The notes under the pieces: generated by a model
Told to the model about the DNA's origin: nothing
What the model saw: only the letters and a program-made list of their open reading frames with translations
Databases searched by the model: none
Translations under genes and position numbers: made by a program
Assembly: GCF_000685355.1 (NCBI RefSeq)
Contig: NZ_JHET01000006.1
Coordinates: forward strand, 1 to 64,000
Reading direction: 5' to 3'
Source of the DNA: Microbacterium sp. CH12i
GTDB lineage: Bacteria; Actinomycetota; Actinomycetes; Actinomycetales; Microbacteriaceae
Length of the DNA stretch: 64,000 nt
Part shown: positions 57,120-64,000 of the stretch, in pieces
Layout: every line of letters starts with the position of its first letter
Position numbering within the stretch: the first letter of the stretch is position 1

Positions 57120-58427
57120 CTAGACGAGGTCGCGCCAGTCGACCTCGTCGTCTTCGTCGCCGGCAAGCGACATCGCCCCGGTAATGACGGGGAGCGACAT
57201 CGTCTCTGTCGGTGGCCCCATGATCGTGGCTTCGTCGCGGCGATGACGCAGGACCTCGTTGATGTAGGAGGTCAGCACTTCTGCGAGCGGTACCGAGCGT
57301 CCGCTGGCTTGCGAGAGGTACCAGCGGTGCTCCAGCACCTGGTGGAAAACCTCGGCGGGCTCCAGCTTCGCTCGGAGCTCGTACGGGATTGCGCGCACGA
57401 CAGGCTCGAACACACGCGTGAGCCACTCGTGTGCGTACATCTCCTCGTCCACCCATTCCTTTTTGGAGCGTGCGCGGAACTCGTCGAGATCGTTGAGCAG
57501 CCTACGGGCCTGGTTCTCTTCGACGTCAAGCCCGGTGAGACGGATGAGGCGGCGCTGGTGGTGTCCGGCATCCACGACCTTGGGCTGAATCTCGACGACC
57601 GTGCCGTCAGAAGTGGTAGACATCGACATCTCATCGATGTCGAAGCCCAGAGCGTTCAGCCGCTCGACGCGCTCTGTGATGCGCCAGGTTTCATTCGCGG
57701 AGAACGACTCCTGTGCGGTGAGCGCAGCCCACAGCGCATGGTACGACGACACGATGCCATCGGCGATGGCGACTGCATCCACGCCGTGCTCCAGGCGTCC
57801 GCCGGCCGCGAGATCCATGATCTCGCCAGCGATGTTCGTACGGGCAAGGTCGAGGTCGTAGTGTCGCTGACCGTCGGTGAGGCCCTCTTCGTGCAGTTCG
57901 CCGGTCTCGGCATCCACGAGGTAGGCGGCGAAAGCGCCCGCGTCTCGGCGGAACAGAGTGTTGGACAGGGACACATCGCCCCAGTAGAACCCGACATTGT
58001 GCAGTCGCACGAGCAGCAGCGCGAGGGCGTCGACAAGGCGAGTGGCGGTGTCTGGCCGCAACACGCGCGTGAAGAGCGCACGATAGGGCATCGAGAACCG
58101 AAGATGTGAGGTGACCAGCGCAGCGGGGAGAGCGGCGCCTTCGCTATCGATTCGACCGGCGATCACGGCGACGCGATCAACGCATGGTACGTCGAGACGC
58201 GCCAGGTTGCCGAGCATGTCGTACTCCCGCTGCGCCATCTCAGCCGTCGTCTCCTTGATAGCGACGACACGGCCGGAGAGGTCAGCGAATCGCACCAGGT
58301 GCCTGGAGAGTCCCTTGGGCAGCGAGACGATGTGCTCGGATGGCCACTTCGCGAGCGTTGTCGCCCACGGCAGCGACAACAGTTCGGGATTGATCTTGCT
58401 TGCGGTGATGCGCAGTGCGTCTTGCAT
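57120..58427 (-). CDS. DUF4032 protein with kinase-like fold
   Basis: 435 residues from ATG 58427. The N-terminal half looks like a lipopolysaccharide-kinase/ABC1-like kinase: VAIKETTAEMAQREYDMLGN (beta-3 lysine and alpha-C), LHNVGFYWGDVSLSNTLF (catalytic loop HN...D...N) and AYLVDAETGELHEE (metal-binding D). The C-terminal half is DUF4032. It is probably a small-molecule or lipid kinase. It lies beside ugpC, the usual actinobacterial neighbour. Complete; biological substrate unknown. Confidence 0.88.
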   Translation of the reverse strand: MQDALRITASKINPELLSLPWATTLAKWPSEHIVSLPKGLSRHLVRFADLSGRVVAIKETTAEMAQREYDMLGNLARLDVPCVDRVAVIAGRIDSEGAALPAALVTSHLRFSMPYRALFTRVLRPDTATRLVDALALLLVRLHNVGFYWGDVSLSNTLFRRDAGAFAAYLVDAETGELHEEGLTDGQRHYDLDLARTNIAGEIMDLAAGGRLEHGVDAVAIADGIVSSYHALWAALTAQESFSANETWRITERVERLNALGFDIDEMSMSTTSDGTVVEIQPKVVDAGHHQRRLIRLTGLDVEENQARRLLNDLDEFRARSKKEWVDEEMYAHEWLTRVFEPVVRAIPYELRAKLEPAEVFHQVLEHRWYLSQASGRSVPLAEVLTSYINEVLRHRRDEATIMGPPTETMSLPVITGAMSLAGDEDDEVDWRDLV

Positions 58428-58447
58428 GATGCTCCCGGAGAAACGAC

Positions 58448-58482
58448 GCGGCGCGGGCGACCCGAAGGTCAGCCCGCGCCGC
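58448..58482 (-). terminator. Hairpin between ugpC and DUF4032 gene
   Basis: A perfect 11-base stem (58448-58458 with 58472-58482) and 13-base loop, just after the ugpC stop on the minus strand and before the DUF4032 start. There is no T-run. Confidence 0.65.
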
Positions 58483-58497
58483 ACACGATGGAACTTA

Positions 58498-59601
<1,104 letters not shown>

Positions 59602-59816
59602 TATTTTCTCCTTCACCGGCAGGTACGTGCCGGACGATCCGTTGTGATGGATGCGGTGAATTTGGGTCCACCGGGGCCCGTCATCGGGCCATATTCAGTA
59701 TGGCATGAACGGCGGCACCTGGGTATTTCCCAGACAGGCTGGTTAACATCGAAGACGGTCTGCTTGTGAAAGCGGACGTCGGGGAACCCGTCCCCACCAG
59801 ACTTTCAAGAGGAACG

Positions 59817-60758
59817 ATGTCGAGCGACGAAACGCCGAACGTCCCCACCCCCCGCAGTTCTCGTGAGGCGGTTCGGGAAAAGGCTCAGCAGGTGAACGCC
59901 CGCCAGTCCAAGGCGCGCATTTTGCGTGGAATCATCATCGGCGCTGTTGCGATCATCGCTGTCGGGGCAATTGGCACCGCAGTGACCATGGCAGTAACAT
60001 CGTCGGTCACAAAGCCGACACTCAGTCCGACCGGCATGGATGGCGACGGCATCGTCGTGCACAACATCACGGATGCCAGTGCTGAGGCAGTACCTGCGAC
60101 ACCAATGCCGCTCGAGACCGAGGCGGGCGCGACTACTGATCCGACCCCGGAGCCGACCGTCACACCGACTGCAGTGGACGTGCACATCTACGTCGACTAT
60201 CTCTCGCCCGGTGCGGGAGAATTTGAACGAGCTAACGCCCGTCAGCTGGCTGGCTGGATCAAAGAGGACGCCGTCACGGTCACCTACCACCCGGTGTCGA
60301 TGCTCACCGCGAGCTCGAACGGCACGAAGTACTCGTTGCGATCAGCGGCGGCTGCCGCTTGCGTCGCTACGCACTCGCCGGAGCAGTTCTACGCGTTCAA
60401 CCACGAGCTGCTCGTAGACCAGCCCGAGGTCGACAGCGACGGCCGCAGCGACGTTGAGCTCGCAGACCTTGCGGTCGCCGTGGGCGTCGACAGTCCTAAG
60501 ATCGTCCGCAACTGTATCGAGGATGGCGACTTCGCTTCTTGGGCAAAAGAAGCCACTATGCGCGCATTGGACGGGCCGCTCGCCGGATCTAAGGACCTCG
60601 TCCTCACCAGTGCGCCCATGATCGTCGTCAACGGCGAGGCGTATATCGGTTCGTTGAAGGACCCGGCGGAGTTCTCGCAGTTCGTCCTCACGGTAGCCAG
60701 TGACACCGACGCCACTCCGACACCGACCCCGACTCCGACGGAGACACCCGCTCCATAG
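59817..60758 (+). CDS. DsbA-like thioredoxin-fold membrane protein lacking CXXC
   Basis: 313 residues from ATG 59817 (AGAGGA upstream). One membrane helix at about 40-64 (GIIIGAVAIIAVGAIGTAVT), a Pro/Thr-rich linker, then a DsbA-type domain: VHIYVDYLSPGAGEFERAN at about 139-157, FNHELLVDQPEVDSDGRSD, and SAPMIVVNGEAYIGSL (cis-Pro loop). In active relatives the first of these is DY-C-P-x-C-G; here both cysteines are gone (SPGAG). It is thus unlikely to be an oxidoreductase. A chaperone or scaffold role is possible. The C-terminal tail has a TPTPTPT repeat. Confidence 0.85.
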   Translation: MSSDETPNVPTPRSSREAVREKAQQVNARQSKARILRGIIIGAVAIIAVGAIGTAVTMAVTSSVTKPTLSPTGMDGDGIVVHNITDASAEAVPATPMPLETEAGATTDPTPEPTVTPTAVDVHIYVDYLSPGAGEFERANARQLAGWIKEDAVTVTYHPVSMLTASSNGTKYSLRSAAAAACVATHSPEQFYAFNHELLVDQPEVDSDGRSDVELADLAVAVGVDSPKIVRNCIEDGDFASWAKEATMRALDGPLAGSKDLVLTSAPMIVVNGEAYIGSLKDPAEFSQFVLTVASDTDATPTPTPTPTETPAP

Positions 60759-60800
60759 GTTCGGAGCCCGCCGCCAGCATCGCTAAGCTGGATGGCGTTC

Positions 60801-60873
60801 GCCGACTTAGCTCAGCTGGTAGAGCACCTGTCTTGTAAACAGGATGTCGCGGGTTCGAACCCCGCAGTCGGCT
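60801..60873 (+). tRNA. tRNA-Thr (anticodon TGT)
   Basis: Full cloverleaf: acceptor GCCGACT / AGTCGGC, D arm GCTC...GAGC, anticodon stem CCTGT / ACAGG with loop CTTGTAA (anticodon TGT), and T arm GCGGG-TTCGAAC-CCCGC. CCA is not encoded. It reads ACA threonine codons. Confidence 0.97.
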
Positions 60874-60887
60874 CTGTAGATGCCTGT

Positions 60888-62156
60888 TCAGGCTTCGATG
60901 GGTTTCCGCCGCCGCAACAGCAGCGGCGCCGCGGCGCCGTGCAGCAGGATGCTGCCCACCACAGTTGCCACCATCACGGTCAGCACTATCACACCTTCGT
61001 CTTCGGGCAAGGCGTTGTACGCGAGGAGCCCGAACACGATCGATGCGGTGCCGCGCGGACCGAGCACTCCGACCAGAAGCCGATCGCCGCGCGACACCGT
61101 GCTGCGCATCAGCGCCAGGTACACCGGGACGACCCGCAACAGCGTGAGGGCGAGGAGTGCGAGAACCAGAATCTGCCAGTCTGGTCCGGATGTGATGACG
61201 AGGACGGCGGCCCCGCCGAGCACAAACCACACGAAATGGGATGCCAGCACGCCGACCTCGTCGACAAGCAGCAACTCGCTGTGATCGATGCCATCGCTTT
61301 CGTTGCCGCGCACTCGAGTCAGGCGGTACCCGATCCCGGCGACGAAGGCCGCGACGAAGCCATTCGCGTTCAAGATCGGGATGCTCGCGACTCCATAGGC
61401 GATGAGCGGGAGTAACACCATCACGTAGCGCACACCGACCGCGCTCGCGAGCTCGCGAGCGCGCGCTACGCGAACGAGGTAACCGATTCCTGCGCCGAGG
61501 ACGATGCCGATGACGATCGCAATCAGAGTGGCTGGCACTGCGTTGAAGAACGACCCGAGAAACTCCAGCACCGGCTTCTCGACGTCGGCCTCAGAGATCT
61601 CGGACTCTGACTTGTTGGCAATCGTTGACCATACGACCGCGAGCGCCAGCGACATGCCGAACAACGGCGAGATCACGCCGTCGTTGTACCCGCTTTCGAC
61701 GTTGACAATCTGCCTGACGCGCGCGGGAACATACCGACTGCGCAGCAGGTGGGCGGCCGGTGCGAAATCGGTCGGCAGGATCACGCAGGCGATCACGATC
61801 ATCACTAGGAGTCCCGCATGGGGGACGAGTAAGACGCCGCTCACGACCGTCAGCACGATCGAGAGCGGGAGGGCGATGAGCACCAGCCGGGCGATGATCT
61901 TCCCTTCGCGGCCGAAGATGCCGCCCTTCACCTCAGTGGCATCGACGAAGAGCAGGATCGCGAGAATGATCTCTACGACTTTCTCGGATACGGAGGAGTC
62001 CAGCGCATCGCCGAAGGCATCGACGTTCCAGATGACGGTGGCCGCGCCGAACAAGAGCAAACCTGCGGGTCCTGCCACCCCCCACCGTTCGAAGCGATGG
62101 GACACGAGCGCCCACAGCAGGATGGCAGCCAGCCCGATCAGTACGAGATGTGGCAT
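60888..62156 (-). CDS. CPA1-type cation/proton antiporter
   Basis: 422 residues from ATG 62156 (MPHLVLIGLAAILLWALVSH). About 11-12 hydrophobic helices. The Na+/H+ exchanger core is readable: [20 protein letters not shown] (TD motif), VNVESGYNDGVISPLFGMSL (the functional GxNDG region), and GPRGTASIVFGLLAYNALPE. Likely exchanges Na+ or K+ for H+. The 3' end is 15 bases from the tRNA. Complete. Confidence 0.92.
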   Translation of the reverse strand: MPHLVLIGLAAILLWALVSHRFERWGVAGPAGLLLFGAATVIWNVDAFGDALDSSVSEKVVEIILAILLFVDATEVKGGIFGREGKIIARLVLIALPLSIVLTVVSGVLLVPHAGLLVMIVIACVILPTDFAPAAHLLRSRYVPARVRQIVNVESGYNDGVISPLFGMSLALAVVWSTIANKSESEISEADVEKPVLEFLGSFFNAVPATLIAIVIGIVLGAGIGYLVRVARARELASAVGVRYVMVLLPLIAYGVASIPILNANGFVAAFVAGIGYRLTRVRGNESDGIDHSELLLVDEVGVLASHFVWFVLGGAAVLVITSGPDWQILVLALLALTLLRVVPVYLALMRSTVSRGDRLLVGVLGPRGTASIVFGLLAYNALPEDEGVIVLTVMVATVVGSILLHGAAAPLLLRRRKPIEA

Positions 62157-62164
62157 CGCATCAC

Positions 62165-62476
62165 CTACCGGCTGCTGTTCGGCCGACGCCCGCGTTGCGG
62201 GCGGTTGTGCCATGCCTCGATTGCCTCGGGCGTGAGATCTTCGCGATCCCATAGGTAGCCGGAGACATTGCCGATCGGGTCGATGAACGCATCGCTCGCC
62301 GACGACGCTTCACCAGCGTCGCGGCGGCGCATCGTCTGGCGGAGCGAGACTGGCGTGACGCCGAGCAGTGTCGCGACCTCATCGATTGTGGCGTAGCGCG
62401 CGGCGAACCGCGGCTCTGCCGTGCCATCGCGGAGCGCGCGTGGGCGTGACTTTCCGCTCTCGTCTGCCGTCGTCAT
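62165..62476 (-). CDS. Small HTH-type protein
   Basis: 103 residues from ATG 62476. The central part ATIDEVATLLGVTPVSLRQT (then MRRRDAGEA) is an excisionase/HTH_17-like DNA-binding helix pair, and DPIGNVSGYLWDREDLTPEA resembles the wing that follows in such proteins. It ends nine bases before the antiporter start, so the two may be cotranscribed. The target is unknown. Size and composition are convincing for a real gene. Confidence 0.72.
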   Translation of the reverse strand: MTTADESGKSRPRALRDGTAEPRFAARYATIDEVATLLGVTPVSLRQTMRRRDAGEASSASDAFIDPIGNVSGYLWDREDLTPEAIEAWHNRPQRGRRPNSSR

Positions 62477-62566
62477 GTTTGTGTACCGATCTGCCGGTCG
62501 AATCAGCTCGTGTCGTGACGCCCCAACGATAGCCGACCATGGCGGCGCCGCCGCTAGGGTGGCGGC

Positions 62567-63289
62567 ATGAATGACCCCGTCACGCGCATTGATCTCCCGG
62601 GCACGTTCAACTTCCGTGAGGTTGCTCCCGGTGTCCTGACGCCGGGTCGGCTCTATCGCTCGGATGCTCTGCATCGCCTCAACCGCGCGGGGCGCAGTCG
62701 ACTGCGCGAACTCGGCATTCGGCAGATCATCGATCTGCGCTCCCGGTTCGACCGGCGCATCGGCGGCCGAGACCGTCTTCGCGGCACCGGCGTCAACTAC
62801 CTGTCTGTGCCAATCGACGGCGCTCCACACAACCCCGACCCACGCACGCTGTCGTTGCGTGATGTGTACCAGATCGTGCTGACCCGGCATCAGAATGACC
62901 TGGGCCGAGTCATCCGCACGATCGCATCGGCGGACGGCCCCGTCATCGTGCATTGCACCGCGGGAAAGGATCGCACGGGCCTGGTCGCGGCGCTCACGCT
63001 CACGGCGCTTGGCATCGAGCGCGACATCATCTTGGCTGACTATGCAGCGACGGCGGCGAACCTTTCGGGTGAGTGGACCGAACGGATGCTGCGTAAAGTG
63101 CGACGCTTCCGCATTCCTCTCACCGACAACCTCGTCGAAGTGCTTGCAGGATCCCCCGCCGAGATACTCAGCGAAACGTTCAATTGGCTCGACGAGAAGC
63201 ACGGCGGCGCGGGCGCCTACCTGGAGAAGGCCGGCGGCGTTCGCTGCTCGGAGTGGAGAGCTGAGCCTGCAGCGTTAGGGGCGAGCTGA
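62567..63289 (+). CDS. Tyrosine/dual-specificity phosphatase (MptpB-like)
   Basis: 240 residues. N-terminal FNFREVAPGVLTPGRLYRSD and the P-loop HCTAGKDRTGLVAALTLTAL with C130 and R136 define the PTP/PtpB-like class; RQIIDLRSRFD precedes it. It hydrolyses phosphotyrosine or phosphoinositides in relatives. The last 25 residues look unlike the usual helical end (a one-base lesion near 63245 is possible). It is convergent with the HMCES gene, overlapping its end by about 15 bases. Confidence 0.88.
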   Translation: MNDPVTRIDLPGTFNFREVAPGVLTPGRLYRSDALHRLNRAGRSRLRELGIRQIIDLRSRFDRRIGGRDRLRGTGVNYLSVPIDGAPHNPDPRTLSLRDVYQIVLTRHQNDLGRVIRTIASADGPVIVHCTAGKDRTGLVAALTLTALGIERDIILADYAATAANLSGEWTERMLRKVRRFRIPLTDNLVEVLAGSPAEILSETFNWLDEKHGGAGAYLEKAGGVRCSEWRAEPAALGAS

Positions 63290-63910
63290 CCGCGCTGTCG
63301 CTGCGATCCGCGCGGTCAGCTCATCAGACGCGAGGATTGCTTCGTCGATGACCTCTCGGGTGGCCGCGGCATTCAACCAGTCGTCGCTGAACAGCGGGGG
63401 GATCAGCACAGGAACCCGATCATGGATCTCGGCCAGATGCGCAGGCGCTGGCCGCATCACGATGGAGTAGCAGGTGAACCACTCGCCGTCTGCGGTGCGT
63501 CCGCGCTGAGTGACCGCTGCCATGCCGAACAGCGCGCGGTTGTCGAGCGCGAACTCGTGCCACACCCGCTCGGGCTTCTTCAGCTCATACCACTCGGTCG
63601 ACGGCACGATCGCGCGGCTCTTCAGCCCGCTCACCCGCTCTTGAAGGCGCTCAGATCTGGTGTTGATCGACGGAAACTTCGCCGGCTCGCCGTTCACCAG
63701 ATAGCCCCACCACGCGGGCTCTAACGCGGCCGTGCCGTTGCTCGACACAACGAGCGGGTTTAGGTTGCGGAGGTTCTTGCCGGTGGGGCGTAGCGTCTCA
63801 TCGGCGTTCTGCTCTCCCCACGTGCGTAGGCCATCGAGAATGTCGGCATCAGCTTCGGCGAGCAGCTCGGCATCGGTGAAGCGGGGATCAAGCCCATAAC
63901 TCGCGCACAT
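63275..63910 (-). CDS. HMCES/YedK abasic-site-binding protein
   Basis: 211 residues from ATG 63910, chosen because it places the catalytic cysteine at position 2 (MCASYGLD), as the family requires after Met removal. Other SRAP residues are RNLNPLVVSSNG, AWWGYLVNGEP, the glutamate in PSTEWYELKK, and the histidine in IHDRVPVLIP. It forms a thiazolidine crosslink to abasic sites in single-stranded DNA, shielding them during replication. Complete. Confidence 0.93.
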   Translation of the reverse strand: MCASYGLDPRFTDAELLAEADADILDGLRTWGEQNADETLRPTGKNLRNLNPLVVSSNGTAALEPAWWGYLVNGEPAKFPSINTRSERLQERVSGLKSRAIVPSTEWYELKKPERVWHEFALDNRALFGMAAVTQRGRTADGEWFTCYSIVMRPAPAHLAEIHDRVPVLIPPLFSDDWLNAAATREVIDEAILASDELTARIAATARSARP

Positions 63911-63973
63911 GCCGCAATCGTAAACCCGGCCTCGGACAGCCGGCGGAGAAGCCAACTCGGGTAGTGTGCTCGG

Positions 63974-64000
63974 GTGACTCAGACACGCAGAATCCCCGCC
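63974..64000 (+). CDS. Start of an unidentified gene running off the window
   Basis: A GTG at 63974 opens nine codons (TQTRRIPA after the start) divergent from the HMCES gene. Too short to identify. Confidence 0.3.

Noticed and set aside
60801-60873. tRNA-Thr as attachment site of a mobile element
   Set aside because: No integrase, no repeated tRNA 3' end, and ordinary housekeeping genes on both sides.

Overview
The window is high-GC actinobacterial DNA. The core gene order (carD-ispDF-cysS-rlmB, pstSCAB with phoU and senX3-regX3, sigK-rskA with a fasciclin lipoprotein, and a DUF4032-UgpC pair) and the protein sequences point to Microbacteriaceae, most likely Microbacterium or a close relative. 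This is inference from recalled families and synteny; no search was run.

Region 1 (1 to about 29.6 kb) is an integrative and conjugative element (ICE) or ICE remnant. Its left end lies outside the window. From 1 to 10 kb a tightly packed minus-strand operon encodes conjugation and replication functions: a polytopic VirB6/TrbL-like protein, two DUF6112 small membrane proteins, a transglycosylase/M23 wall hydrolase, a VirB8-like protein, ParB, two unknown proteins, a DUF2637 protein, a primase-polymerase, and ArdC with a metallopeptidase domain. An AraC regulator follows. From 11.2 to 18.1 kb there is scrambled cargo: a truncated pyruvate dehydrogenase E1-alpha piece fused to a truncated glycosyltransferase, a patatin-like lipase, a TetR/MmpL efflux pair, a decapitated alcohol dehydrogenase, an IS3-family element, and a truncated DNA cytosine methyltransferase. 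The MobF relaxase-helicase (18.75-22.3 kb) follows, with a candidate oriT just upstream. From 22.9 to 29.0 kb is a minus-strand defence operon: SIR2, a small middle component, a Rad50-like ABC ATPase with a zinc hook, and a DUF4209/HEPN-like protein. It looks like an ABC-three-component conflict system with an added effector and is the most interesting part of the window. A double-HTH protein and two hairpins sit upstream of it. No integrase is visible.

Region 2 (29.7-36.5 kb) is the junction back to chromosome. A truncated M20 amidohydrolase is embedded next to a truncated TRIC channel gene. Then come fasciclin lipoprotein/sigK/rskA with a recognisable SigK-type promoter, a conserved unknown gene, a structured non-coding stretch, a PabC-like aminotransferase and an AbiEi/DUF559 protein.

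Region 3 (36.5-51.6 kb) is a phosphate-homeostasis cluster: pstSCAB, mutT1, ppk, a GlnR-like orphan regulator, small membrane proteins, nitrobindin, ygfZ, gpmA, phoU and senX3-regX3, with PHO-box-like repeats before pstS and between phoU and senX3.

Region 4 (51.6-64 kb) is housekeeping: lpqE-like, carD, ispDF, cysS, rlmB, an NAD-binding protein, DUF4032, ugpC, a DsbA-like protein lacking its CXXC, tRNA-Thr(TGT), a cation/proton antiporter, a tyrosine phosphatase and an HMCES/YedK protein.

Data quality: at least ten genes, including pstS, pstC, pstB, senX3 and the essential cysS, are broken by one-base indels that are restored by a single base. This looks like residual sequencing error rather than biology, so frameshifted genes here should be read as probably intact unless a physical junction (IS, fusion) explains the break.
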